A stretch of DNA of 64,000 nt from assembly GCF_022539505.1 (NCBI RefSeq), contig NC_061511.1, positions 36,755,144 to 36,819,143 on the forward strand, written 5' to 3'. Position numbers and translations under genes: made by a program. Positions 1 through 10,299 of this stretch are shown piece after piece (positions within the stretch are counted from its first letter, which is position 1; each line of letters opens with the position of its first letter). The notes under the pieces were generated by a model, which was not told the origin of the DNA, ran no database searches, and worked only from the letters and a program-made list of their open reading frames with translations. Origin of the DNA: Lolium rigidum. Its lineage: Eukaryota > Streptophyta > Magnoliopsida > Poales > Poaceae.

Positions 1-372
1 TTTTCAACAGCAAAAGCTACTGGTAATCTAGTCATGGATCAACCAGATAGCATGAGAGAGTCACAACAACAGCCACAGTAAAGGGGAGCCACCCTTGGAC
101 AACATAAAGGCTGTCAGGGCTACCTCAAACCCATAGGAACATTCACTAAGCCACTGCATCATAACCCAATAGGGCTCAGCATGAGCTAGGGTACCCAATC
201 AATGATTGGCAACCCTCTAGCTACATCCAGTCCATCCATGAGATCATTACTGCTCAGCAGTTCATCTCATTTATCTAATCAATCAAGTTAAACTAACCAG
301 ATAAATGAAATGCATAATTAACAGTGCACCAGACTATTGCAAATGATCCAGAGGACATTTAAATCCGACAAA
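1..372. other. AT-rich flank without recognised feature
   Basis: No open frame with recognisable product, no terminal repeat and no RNA gene is visible. It could be the outer part of the transposon-like DNA that continues to 1265. Confidence 0.4.
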
Positions 373-450
373 GTAATTTGGAGAGCAAACAAGCAGTAGC
401 CATATCACTTGGTAATTTGGAGAGCAAACAAGCAGTAGCCATATCACTCA
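373..450. repeat. 39-bp direct tandem duplication
   Basis: Two adjacent copies of a 39-base unit (373-411 and 412-450) begin GTAATTTGGAGAGC and differ only at the last bases. The motif AATCCGACAAAGTAATTT just before the first copy recurs after the second, so a larger segment was probably shuffled. Confidence 0.85.
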
Positions 451-937
451 ATCCGACAAAGTAATTTCGTCGAGCACTTTGTGCCCGCACGGGAGAGGAA
501 GAGGGAGGGGAGGGGAGAGGTGGAGCTCACCGACGATGCTGTTGGAGGAGCGGCCGGGTAGAGGAAGAGGGAGGGGCCGGGTAGGGGTGGACGAGGAGGT
601 CGACGATGATGGCAGGGGCGGCGGCTCCTCCTCCTTGACGCGGAGCCGGCCCCTCCTCCTCCATGCGGCGGCCGCCCTCCTCCTCCACGCCGCAGCGGCT
701 TGTGCTGCTGGTGGCGGGGATGGGTGGAGCGTGGCGGCATGCGGCCCTCGCGGAGGAAGGAGGCGGCGGCGGCGGCGACGACGGCCACGCTCACCATGGA
801 AGGCAGCGGCGCGCGAGGGAGAGGAAGAGGGGTGGACGAGGAAGTACGGGCGGCGGCGCGCGAGGGAGAGGAAGAGGGGTGGAGGAGGAAGAAGTACGGG
901 CGGGGGGAGGGGGTACGGGTGGTTATAGAAGGCGCTA
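451..937. other. GC-rich, purine-skewed low-complexity DNA
   Basis: The stretch is rich in GAGGAAGAGG and GGCGGC motifs. Long frames open on both strands, but all give Arg/Gly/Pro-rich low-complexity peptides typical of spurious frames. No gene is called. It may be the subterminal part of a transposon whose palindromic array follows. Confidence 0.5.
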
Positions 938-1265
938 TTTACGTGGCGCACCAGCACAAGTGCGCCACAGAATCAACTACTTCTGTGGCGCACAAGCACA
1001 AGTGCGCCACAGAATCAACTACTTCTGTGGCGCACCAGAGCAGGTGCGCCACAGAAACACTTATTTCTGTGGCGCAGCAAGCCATGTGCGCCACAGAAAT
1101 ACCTAAACCTAATTATTGGTGGTGGCAGGATGTGGGCCCCACATAATTTCTGTGGCGCACGGCACGGTAGTGCGCCACAAAAATAGCTTATTTTTGTGGC
1201 GCATTCTTCCTCGTGCGCCACAAAAAATCTTTCTGTGGCGCATTTATTTTGGTGCGCCACAGAAC
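938..1265. repeat. array of seven GTGGCGCAC...GTGCGCCAC palindromes
   Basis: Seven imperfect hairpins follow each other. Each has a left arm close to TTCTGTGGCGCAC, a 7-12 nt loop that differs from unit to unit (for example CAGCACAA, CAGAGCAG, TTTATTTTG) and a right arm close to GTGCGCCACAGAA. They start near 938, 983, 1025, 1068, 1149, 1192 and 1231. Arms are conserved while loops vary, as in subterminal repeats that bind a transposase. The array stops 35 bases before the duplicated block begins at 1300, and copy B has no equivalent. Confidence 0.8.
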
Positions 1266-1667
1266 TAAGCTTTGCCTATAAGGGTTTTCCTACTAGTGAG
1301 TCTTTTGCAGCAGACTTCTCTCTCTCCTATCTTTTAAATTCAGATGGCATTTGTCAACTTTGTTACATATTACCTACCGAAGGGTACTTGATAGTCTACG
1401 ATTATGAAGGAGGTCATGGCATGGCATCCAAGCCCGGTGAGCACAGAACCCTTCTCTGGAAGTCGATCAGGACATTACATCAGAAAACAGAATACTAAAG
1501 ATTTATATACCCGCTTTGGCACTAGTTTCTTAATTGAGGCCGACCAGATCCAATCAAGTTGCTTCTTCCTCGAAAGAAAAGGCATGGTTGCTTCCCCTAA
1601 GACATTGATCTAGTCTTTATTTCTCAATTGTGTCAACTGCTCTTGCACAACATGGTTGCTCCTGGCT

Positions 1668-1679
1668 ACTATATATAGA
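1668..1679 (+). promoter_or_regulatory. TATA box of subtilase A
   Basis: CTATATATAGAT lies about 60 bases before the ATG at 1736. The same box precedes the copy-B gene at about 39567-39576. Confidence 0.6.
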
Positions 1680-1735
1680 TACCGTACACATAGACGACAT
1701 AACACAAGAAAACAGCCCTCTTCTCCAAACCAGAC

Positions 1736-4700
1736 ATGGGCTTGAGAACAGGATTCTGCTGTGCTCTGCTACTGGTGACGCTGCTGCCTCTTTCAGCTAA
1801 TGGGTCCAGCAAAGTTAGATATGCTTTCCCTTTTTTTTATAGAAGAGTTAACTTTGTATCGGTTCCGCATTAGATCGGCTTGTTCTGATATTATTAATTT
1901 CTCGACCGCTATGTCAGCTCTACATCGTGTATATGGGGGACAAGAAACATGACGATCCATCCATGGTCACCTCGTCGCACCATGACCTACTAACCTCCCT
2001 TCATGGGAGGTACTAGTAGACTCTAGTAATCCACGTTACATATTGTTACCACGAAGCACAAGTGATTGCTAACATTTTTGTTTTATTTGGCAACAGCAAG
2101 GATGAAGCCTTGAAGTCGATAGTTTACAGCTACAAGCACGGATTTTCAGGTTTCGCCGCAATGCTCACTGAATCTCAAGCTGAGGCACTAGCAAGTAAGT
2201 GCTGTCGATCTTCAGATGGCATATTTATATATTACATCCACGTATATAATTAACCTATACCTCCGAATGTAGAGTTCCCTGATGTTGTGAGTGTGAAGCC
2301 TAATACCTTTCACAAACTACACACAACTCGAAGCTGGGACTTCCTTGGCCTTGAATATAATCAACCACCACAGCAACCAGGCTTCCTCCAAAAAGCAAAA
2401 TACGGTGAAGATGTAATCATCGGCGTGATCGATTCAGGTTTGCAATCCCACCTCAAGCTTAAATCCAAAACATGAATAAAAAAACATAAAGATTGGGAAA
2501 CAGTTGACCCCATGCACAACATATGATCGTGCTACAACAGGCATATGGCCAGAATCACGAAGCTTTGACGACAACGGTTATGGCCCCGTGCCAGCACGGT
2601 GGAAAGGGAAATGCCAGACGGGCCAGGATTTCAACACCACAAGTTGCAACCGGAAGATCATCGGCGCACGGTGGTATGGCCGTGGCATCAAGGTGCTCAA
2701 GAGCGACTATAAATCACCTAGGGACCAAAGCGGACACGGCACACATGTCGCCTCGACGATCGCAGGCGTGGAGGTGCAAGGCGTGAGCTACGGGGGCTTA
2801 GGCACCGGCATGGCACGTGGTGGGGCGCCGCATGCGCGGCTTGGTATCTACAAGGTGTGCTGGTTGGGTGCAAGTTGCCCTGACGCAGCGATCCTTGCGG
2901 CCATCGACGATGCCATACATGACGGCGTGGACGTCCTGTCAATCTCGATAGGAGGGGCCGGTCTTGAGTTCTACTTTACGTTGCATGCTGTGCAGAGAGG
3001 GATCTCTATTGTGTTCGCCGCTGGGAACGATGGGCCCGTGCCGCAGACGTTGTCAAACTCTGTACCGTGGGTCACGACAGTGGCCGCTAGCACGATTGAC
3101 CGGGCTTTCCCCACCCTGATATCGCTCGGGAACAAAGAAAAACTCGTGGTAAGTACAAACAATCTTCAAATAATTATTTTTATGTGAGATCAATAGTTGG
3201 AAAGGGAAAATCAACTCTGATCGCATCTATGATGCACTCTAGCGTGCACAGGGATGATCAATCATATTATTTTTACAAAAATATAACTTATTCGGCTGAG
3301 GTCGTTGAAACTAACGATAAGAATGTATAGCTCGTCCCTAAAGCTTTCCTTAGTTCCTTTAATTAGTAGTTTCTTCACTTATCTGCTTGATTTGAAAATG
3401 AAGGGGCAATCTCTTCCCAACAATACATCTGTGATCAGCAACGACTTTAAGGACCTTGTAGATGGCGGGAGGTAACAAAATAAGGCAGTCACTGGTCACA
3501 TGTTTATTTTGCAGTTCATCACGACTCAACACTATATGCAACTTAAAACTTTTGTGCAGCTGCGACGCAGAATCAGTGGCGTCGATCAACGTCACTGGCA
3601 AAATTATCCTGTGCTATGCACCAGCTGATGCGAAAGACATGCCGCCCACGGAAGCACTTCCCAAGGCCATAAAGCTTGCCATCAAGGCTCGCGCGAATGG
3701 TCTTATCTTCGCACAGTACACTATCAACCTCCTTGAAATCCTGGGCTTGTGCGATGGCATTATGCCCTGCGTAGTGGTGGATTTTGAGATTGCACAAAGA
3801 ATCTCATCGTATATCCAAGTGGCAGGGTGAGAGCGCAACTGTCGCATTGTCCGAAACAGAATGAAAGTGTTTTTTTTCTTTCTTTCCCTGAGTTTTCATA
3901 TATGTCTTCTTGTGGCATGCCAGGAGTCCGGTGATGAAGGTCTTGCCTACGGCAACGGTTGTTGGAAATGGGGTGCTGTCACCGAGGGTTGCCTCATTCT
4001 CGTCGAGAGGGCCAAGCACTCTCTTCCCCGGCATACTCAAAGTATATATCAGTATCTTTATTGGGAAATATACAACATATCAAAATATCAGCAAACAGTC
4101 TACTTGTGGCCGTTACGTAGCCTCTAAAACCTGCATCTATATGTCTGTACAGCCTGACGTGACTGCACCCGGTGTCAGCATCTTGGCAGCCCAGCGCGGC
4201 TCCTACGTGTTCATGTCCGGCACATCCATGGCGTGTCCCCATGTCTCAGCGGTCACAGCGCTGCTCAAGTCGGTTCACCCTGATTGGTCACCTGCTATGA
4301 TCAAGTCTGCCATTGTCACCACAGGTACGCACACCAAAAACGTAGTAAAAGTTTTATGCCAAAATAAATCCGTGTAACCTTTGACTAACTCACAATATAT
4401 TTTTGGAATATCTTTGCAGCCTCCGTGACCGATCGTTTTGGTATGCCAGTCCAAGCGGATGGGGTTCCGAGAAAACTAGCTGATCCGTTCGACTTTGGCG
4501 GTGGCCACATGAACCCGGACAAGGCTGTTGACCCGGGCTTGGTTTACGACATGGATGGGATGGAATACAACGACCTCTTTAATTGCTTCATGGGGTTGTT
4601 AAATGACTGCGAGTCCTACCAACTGGCTCTTAATCTCCCATCGATCGCGGTGCCGAACCTCAAGAACCAGGTCACTGTGTGGCGCACAATCACGAACGTG

Positions 4701-4958
4701 GGGCCAGTCGAAGCAACCTACCAAGCAGATGTTGAAGCTCCCGCAGGGGTAGATGTTTCCGTGGAGCCATCGGTTATCAGTTTCACTGCGGGTGGTGAAA
4801 AAAGCGTGGCATTTAAGATAACGTTTACGGCGAAGCAGAGAGTGCAAGGTGGGTACACATTTGGAAGTTTGACATGGTCCGACCAAAGTGCGCACTCGGT
4901 GAGAATTCCTATTGCTGTACGGACTGTGATAGAAGACTTCGTCGCCGATACATCTTAA
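1736..4958 (+). CDS. subtilisin-like serine protease (SBT3-like), intact
   Basis: Predicted secreted peptidase S8. Ten exons with GT-AG introns fit: 1736-1813, 1918-2009, 2097-2194, 2273-2437, 2541-3148, 3404-3471, 3560-3826, 3924-4041, 4153-4324 and 4420-4958. They sum to 2205 nt, an uninterrupted 734-aa frame. Order: hydrophobic signal peptide ([20 protein letters not shown]), inhibitor I9 propeptide from about residue 27 (LYIVYMGDK), catalytic Asp143 (VIDSG), His210 (GHGTHVAST), oxyanion Asn307 (AAGNDGP), PA domain about 370-459, catalytic Ser523 (SGTSMACPH), and a C-terminal Fn3-like domain ending at 734. Length and motifs are normal for plant SBTs. The propeptide and DKKHDDPS region resemble grass SBT3 proteins; the subgroup is inferred. 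The ATG follows a TATA box and starts a good signal peptide. Substrate is unknown. Confidence 0.93.
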
Positions 4959-5214
4959 ATTCTTCGGCTTGTATGCTTGTGTAAGACAAGAGTTCTTTTT
5001 TCTGAACTGTGTGTAAGATAAGAGTTGGGGACCCTGGAAATGTATTTTATTTTATTATGAAACTTAACTTTCTACGTGAATAACGTATAAGAGTATTTGT
5101 TTTTGTCCGGAGATTGTTTCAATCAATTATGATCTATTGGTGTCAAATGCTGCATTTTCTTATATGATTTTATAGAACTACTAAATGAATTTTAACGACA
5201 ACAAATTGGGCTAG

Positions 5215-5895
5215 ATCACGCATATGAATACATCTATACTTCTTAGCGATTAAGAGGGAGATTCTATGAGGGACACAACTAAGAAGGTCTTGCAACTCCG
5301 TAGAGACGAAAAGGCGGAATGGGCGCAACAAGCAAATGTAAAACATGTTCAAGAAGATGGTAATAACACTAAATATTTTCATCTCATTGCTAATGGAAAG
5401 CATAGGAGGAAAACGATCTTCCAACTTGAACAAGATGAAGGAACCATCATAGGGAAAGAGAATCCAAAAAATTATATTACTGACTTCTATAAGAAATTAT
5501 TTGGAGCACCGGCTCGAAATGATTTCACTCTCATAGAAATCCACATACATGATATACGACAGATTTCTGCAGAAGAAAATACAATCTTGACGGCCGCATT
5601 CATAGAGAATGAGGTGATGACACTATTATGCAAATGAAAATAAGAACAAAGCACCAAGTCTTGAAGGTTTCCAGCTGAGTTCTACCAAGTATGTTGGTCA
5701 GAAATTAAGAAGGACCTAATGAACACATGTTTGATATGTTCCATAGTGGAGATCTTCCTTTATTTCATCTAAAATTTGGAACCATCATTTTGCTCCCCAA
5801 AAAAGAGAATGCTATCGAGATTCAACAATGTAGACCCATTTTCTTAATGTGAGTTTTAAGACATTCACAAAAGTAGGAACAAATCGTGGACTAGC
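5215..5895 (+). pseudogene. LINE ORF2 remnant (linker/N-terminal RT)
   Basis: The frame at 5266-5637 encodes residues typical of the endonuclease-RT linker of plant L1-type LINEs: NTKYFHLIANGKHRRKT, then ITDFYKKLFG. Stops and shifts follow while similarity to the start of RT continues (KAPSLEGF, AEFYQ). It is non-functional. It is shared with copy B (44530 onward), where about 670 more bases of RT survive, so copy A lost the rest close to 5890. Confidence 0.8.
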
Positions 5896-5909
5896 TAATA
5901 AAAATCAAT

Positions 5910-6986
5910 TTACTTATTTTTGGAGTAAACACTGAGCGGCTCCATGGTCTCGACATAAGCGAATGTCACATAGTTGTCGCTATCATAGTAGAATCTTTGA
6001 GGCGCATATGCCCACTTGGCGACCAATGTTTTCTTATCGTGGCTGATAAGTACCACGTTGTTATTATCGGATCCTATTAGGCGGTGCCCATAAAACGACG
6101 ATGACGACGAATTGCATGTCAACACATATTCACCATACACGAAGTGGTGCCGTGGGATACCTTCCTCGAAGTTGTACCGGTGGATCCATCGCTTTCCCTC
6201 CACTAGAACCCACACATCGGGCCACACAACGTAGCCCAGCCTTTCGTGCACCTCCGTCAGGCGGCAGTGATCGTGTCGGGCTGGTACGGGTGTGGTGGCG
6301 GAGATGACACGGTCGTCCATGAGATCGAACGACACAATCTTCGCGGCGGCGCCCCTTGTGATGGTAACCCAGTATGTCATGCCATGGACGCTGACGACAC
6401 CGGCTTCGAGCTTGCACATCGCACCACTAGGCCCAGCCGACACCTCCCGCCAAGTGGTGTTCCCCAGCGTGAACACATGAACCGCATGGAAATCGTACAA
6501 CCGTTCGTAGCTGCATGGGACGTGCACGACCTTGAACTGCCCCGTGGTCGGGTGGTATGCGAAGCTGTATGCGTCGTGCCAGTCCTCCCACCCATGCCTT
6601 CCGATGAAATTGGCGGCGCACGGCATCGGTGGGAGGGGCATCGTCTCGCCGGTGGACGGGTTGGCCACGGTGATGGCGCCGCCCATGATATCCCCTCTGT
6701 CGTACATGCAGAGCAGCCCGTTGCAGGAGGCGATAAGGTCATAGTGGCTCCGAGGCCTCCACAGCTCGGTGCAGCTGCCCGTGGAGGACGGCGACAGGTC
6801 GTCGGCGACATATGCGACGGCCTGACTGCGGCTCCAGATAAGGAGCTTTGGGGTGCTCGGCGTCTCCGTGATGCGGTTGTTGACGACGTCGCGCCAGCGC
6901 CGGCAGACATGGCGGGCACGGCGCCGGCGACTATGCGGGAGACGCTGCAGGATTTCCACCAACACGTCCGTGGAGATCTGATCCAT
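5910..6986 (-). CDS. F-box protein with F-box-associated domain, intact
   Basis: Predicted substrate receptor of an SCF (SKP1-cullin-F-box) ubiquitin ligase. The single-exon frame gives 358 aa. The F-box is at residues 1-45 (ISTDVLVEILQRLPHSR, then VCRRWRDVV). An FBA-type domain follows, with SCNGLLCMYD near residue 90, VANPSTGE, YHPTTGQFKVVHV and later strands. I chose the ATG at 6986 because the two upstream codons in frame lack an ATG. The FBA class is one of the fastest-expanding gene families in grasses, and the target cannot be read from sequence. Copy B carries the ortholog at 46863-47921 and a truncated extra copy. It is convergent with subtilase A. Confidence 0.85.
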   Translation of the reverse strand: MDQISTDVLVEILQRLPHSRRRRARHVCRRWRDVVNNRITETPSTPKLLIWSRSQAVAYVADDLSPSSTGSCTELWRPRSHYDLIASCNGLLCMYDRGDIMGGAITVANPSTGETMPLPPMPCAANFIGRHGWEDWHDAYSFAYHPTTGQFKVVHVPCSYERLYDFHAVHVFTLGNTTWREVSAGPSGAMCKLEAGVVSVHGMTYWVTITRGAAAKIVSFDLMDDRVISATTPVPARHDHCRLTEVHERLGYVVWPDVWVLVEGKRWIHRYNFEEGIPRHHFVYGEYVLTCNSSSSSFYGHRLIGSDNNNVVLISHDKKTLVAKWAYAPQRFYYDSDNYVTFAYVETMEPLSVYSKNK

Positions 6987-7189
6987 GGCCAATGGCTCCG
7001 CTATTTCTTTTGCTTCCTTCTCGTACTTGTCCTTTTAATACGGACGGGATCGATCTGATTACATATATCCTGGCGCGCAAGCTGTTAGGTCTGTTTTTGG
7101 GTTGGAGCTTTACGTAGCTGTCAAGTTTGTTTGGAAATTGAGACCAAATCGTAGTGACTACTAATTCGGAGCCATCTCGCCTATTATAC

Positions 7190-7478
7190 TATGGTTCATT
7201 GGATCCAGCTTTGGCGCTTCTTGCTCCCGGAGGATCAGCAGGAGTGCATGATTTTTGACGCCTTCGATTGGTTGCCCACGATATTTTCTACCAGGCTATT
7301 TGGCGGCCTGTTATGAGATTACATGATGCAGTTTTCTCTTTGTTTTGATGGTTGATTTTTATACCGATCCTCGTTGATCTTTTGAATTGTAAACTTTGAA
7401 TGATTAGTTTTATTAATAAAAGGTTGTGTGCATCACCCGATGCAGATGCCGGGGCACACCCCATTTCGAAAAAAAACT
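7190..7478 (+). mobile_element. 5'-truncated LINE tail
   Basis: The sequence ends GGTTGTGTGCATCACCC...GCACACCCCATTTCG followed by eight A, the 3' end common to grass LINEs and also seen at 42690-42788. The 5' limit is approximate. It is present in both duplication copies (about 48130-48417), so it predates the duplication. Confidence 0.65.
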
Positions 7479-7526
7479 ACTTCAGAGTGTCGCCCTAACC
7501 CAAAGAGAAAGTAATTGCAAAAAACT

Positions 7527-7858
7527 TCAGAGGAAAATCAGACGACCAAATTGCTTCGGGCCTCCAATTTGCAAGAATTGTGCTTGGGAATGTGATTTTC
7601 TTCTTTCCGGGGTAAAGGGATTGTATTGATTATGAGAAGGGTGGATGTGCACGATAAAGGAAGCCGAGGAGGAGGGCGGTGCCGAGCACGAAGAGCAAAA
7701 AGATGAAAAGAAGGAGCGCCTGCCTGGACACGGGCGCCGAGCTGGACCCGACCTCTTGCAGTACCCGCAGTGCGCCACTGTGATGTCGACGCACACAGCC
7801 TTGGTAAAGCCGCACCAATAGGTGTCCCGTTAGTGCCACAAACCCGTTCCTAGCAGCT
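7527..7858 (-). other. conserved short frame with hydrophobic segment, unrecognised
   Basis: On the minus strand a frame ends at 7630 with a hydrophobic run (LLLFIFLLFVLGTALLLGFL) followed by YRAHPPFS and a stop. It resembles the membrane anchor of NHL/LEA-2-type proteins, but nothing downstream supports that. The same frame is kept in copy B (48570-48779). In copy A its 5' end is broken by the LTR element at 7864. It is probably a gene remnant or chance. Confidence 0.2.
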
Positions 7859-8076
7859 GCAGCTGTTATCACCAGATTTTGGCTAAATCAGGAGATGGGC
7901 CGCGATCAAGATGGACTTGAAGAATATACATGGAAGAAATACGTGAATCGGCCTTGTGTACCAAGTTTGGGCTAATTGCCCGTGTATCTGTACCATAGTA
8001 GGATACGTGTCTGTTAGGAGTTAGAGTTTTACCCGTGCACGGTTAGGTGCACGCTTGAATTAGAAAGTCCCTTGGA

Positions 8077-8086
8077 CTATAAATAT
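8077..8086 (+). promoter_or_regulatory. LTR TATA box
   Basis: CTATAAATAT precedes an A-rich stretch (GGAATAAACAACAACC) typical of plant transcription starts. It is conserved in the 3' LTR. Confidence 0.5.
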
Positions 8087-8188
8087 GTATCTAGGGTTTA
8101 TGGAATAAACAACAACCAACGTTCAACACAAACAAATCTCGGCGCATCGCCAACTCCTTCGTCTCGAGGGTTTCTCCGGTAAGCACCA

Positions 8189-8223
8189 TGCTGCCTAGAT
8201 CGCATCTTGCGATCTAGGCAGCA
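8189..8223 (+). other. perfect 16-bp stem hairpin in LTR leader
   Basis: TGCTGCCTAGATCGCA, a TCT loop, then the exact complement TGCGATCTAGGCAGCA. The same palindrome recurs in the 3' LTR near 12857-12891. Confidence 0.85.
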
Positions 8224-9087
8224 CAAGCCTATCTCGTTGTTCATGCGTTGCTCGTGCTGAAGCCTTTTTGATGGCGAGCAACGTAGTTATCTTAGATGTG
8301 TTAGGGTTTGCATTGTTCTTCGTATCATATGCTGTCGTAGTGCAACCCTCATGCATCTAGCCGCCCTTACACCTATCTTAGGTGTAGGGGCGGCACCCCG
8401 CTTGATCATAGTTTAGTAGATCTGATCTGTTACGGTTGCTCCTTGTTCTGCAAGGATTAGTTTAATATCCGCATTAGTTAGGCCTACAAAGGGTTGGAGG
8501 ATCCAGCGGCGTGTAGGGTGAAGTTTGCTAGCCCTAGAAAGGATGTTCCGGGGATCAACCTCGTGTTGGTTTTTAGGCCCTGTCTAGGATCGGCTTACGG
8601 TCACCGTGCGCGAGCGCGAGGCCCAATCGTGAGTAGGATGATCCGATTATGCGGTGAAAACCCTAAATCGTCGTAGATCTCATTAGCTTTATCTTGATCA
8701 AGCAGGACCACCATATATTCGGACACCTTGTACGAATCATGGGTGGATCGGCTCTTTGAGCCGATTCACGAGATAACCCGAGAGCCGATCGAGGCTCGTA
8801 TTTAATGTTTACGTGTATGCCATGCAGGAAACTAAGCGAGGCATCATCCAACACCTTCCCGACCAGGTATAGGTCAGGTGGCACGCCCTTGCGATAGCAT
8901 CGGACGTGTGACCAGGAGGCTTTGCGGGCCGTCACTCTGAGGGACTGGGGCCAGCCGCAGCCCTAGTTGTTCCCGGCTCTACTGTGTTGCCAGTCGCTGC
9001 CCGCCAGTGGGTTTCTGACGCCAACACATTCTGGCACGCCCGGTGGGACCGCCTTCGACATCCACCACATCGCCATCTACATCCGAG

Positions 9088-10299
9088 ATGGCGGAAAGCA
9101 CTCCGGTCAAGTACGAGGATCTGCCTGATGACCTCAAGAAGAAACATGACGAGATCAAGGCAACCCTCGAAGCCGAACTCATCGGCTCTTTCCACAGAGC
9201 CCTCTCCCATGGCATCAAGTGGAAGGGTTTCTCACATGAAAGTGCGTTCCAGGCCCGTCCGCCGTTGCCATGCGCATTGGCAGCACCAGGAGTACCGATT
9301 TCGCCGGCGTCCACCGTTAACACGGTGGAGCGTACTTACCTTGAAGAACCAAGATCCCCACTCGACATCAACATGGTGGGACCTGGGCACCACCCTGGTA
9401 AGGACGGAGATGAGGGCAGCTGCTCTCATAGCAAAGATACAGAGGAAGCCGCTCCACGCGATCGGCTCCGCCAAGACGGCAAGCGCTACGTCACAGAGGG
9501 AGAAGTGAAGAACATAAGATATCAGCGACCTCTCTCTGATCACCTCCTCAACAAGTATGTGAGTCAGTATGACCAACGCCGGCGATACAACGACGATGAT
9601 GAAGAAGATCGTCTGGCTAGGGACGACAGGAGACATCGTCGGCATGATCACGACGAGGAGCAATACGAGCGCCACGCCAGGGAAAAGTCGAGGGGGCAGG
9701 ATGACATGGATAGGCACTGGGACTGTCCTTTCTTCAAACATTGCTGGGACTCAGGAATGAGCCGATTGCCAACAATCGAGAATTGCCCAGAATGCAACCA
9801 GAAGAAGAAGGAGACAGCCAACGTGTCCGTGTTCAAGCGCCTAGGACCTCTCCCGCCACAAAGCAAACGTGCTGAGTTCCCTCGGTTAGAAGATCTCGAG
9901 GATTCAGAAGACGAGGGGGAAGAAGAAGGCGAGTACCACCGACCAAGGTGGTGCCCTGATGGGCTCAGCCGTTCCCAAAAGCGCAGGGTTCAGCGATTGC
10001 GCGGCCTAGAGGAAGCCGAAAGTCTATACTTGCATACACTGAGGAAGGCACGACCTGATCTGGCCGCGAAAGTCCAGCGAACCCTGGATGAAGAGGGTCG
10101 TCCACGGAAAATGGAGTGGCGCCCCAAGCAAAGGAAAGCCGATGATGAAACATCGGCTGGCACAAACATGGTGCTCGTCCTTCCGACGAAGCTTAGTGCT
10201 CCACGGTTACACGATGCACTCGAGGTGGACGACAGCGAGCGCACCAACATGATAAAATCAAAGATTGGGCTGGTTCTATCCACTGGCCTAACCGTGTAG
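9088..10299 (+). CDS. gag-like protein of the LTR element
   Basis: A 403-aa frame begins at the ATG at 9088 (MAESTPVKYEDLPDDLKKK), 62 bases after the 5' LTR. The N-terminal part is followed by a very charged middle (YNDDDEEDRLARDDRRHRRH) and a Cys/His segment (CPFFKHCWDSGMSRLP, ENCPEC). It then has an acidic stretch, and a conserved block RWCPDGLSRSQKRRVQRLR. These blocks occur in proteins annotated as unclassified retrotransposon gag in cereals. No protease DTG motif follows, and the frame closes at 10299. It probably binds RNA and packages the element with enzymes supplied in trans. Confidence 0.75.
   Translation: MAESTPVKYEDLPDDLKKKHDEIKATLEAELIGSFHRALSHGIKWKGFSHESAFQARPPLPCALAAPGVPISPASTVNTVERTYLEEPRSPLDINMVGPGHHPGKDGDEGSCSHSKDTEEAAPRDRLRQDGKRYVTEGEVKNIRYQRPLSDHLLNKYVSQYDQRRRYNDDDEEDRLARDDRRHRRHDHDEEQYERHAREKSRGQDDMDRHWDCPFFKHCWDSGMSRLPTIENCPECNQKKKETANVSVFKRLGPLPPQSKRAEFPRLEDLEDSEDEGEEEGEYHRPRWCPDGLSRSQKRRVQRLRGLEEAESLYLHTLRKARPDLAAKVQRTLDEEGRPRKMEWRPKQRKADDETSAGTNMVLVLPTKLSAPRLHDALEVDDSERTNMIKSKIGLVLSTGLTV

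Larger units (their letters stand above)
7864..9026 (+). repeat. 5' LTR of the gag-only element
   Basis: It starts TGTTATCACC and ends GACGCCAACA, 1163 bp, nearly identical to 12532-13695. A TATA box CTATAAATAT at 8077-8086 fits a promoter. The following transcript leader carries hairpins at 8189-8223 and about 8362-8395. Confidence 0.95.

Noticed and set aside
451..937. Long GC-rich frames on both strands (up to 169 codons)
   Set aside because: All are Arg/Gly/Pro low-complexity, overlap in several frames and show no domain.
938..1265. CRISPR-like array
   Set aside because: Nuclear plant DNA; the repeated parts are palindromic arms with tiny loops, not spacers of constant length.
6101..7058. 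Plus-strand frame of 270 codons opposite the F-box gene
   Set aside because: Antisense shadow of a GC-rich gene; the minus frame has clear F-box and FBA motifs.
8494..8935. Short frames in the LTRs (8494-8676, 13163-13345 and minus-strand counterparts)
   Set aside because: Identical only because LTRs are identical; no start context or domain.
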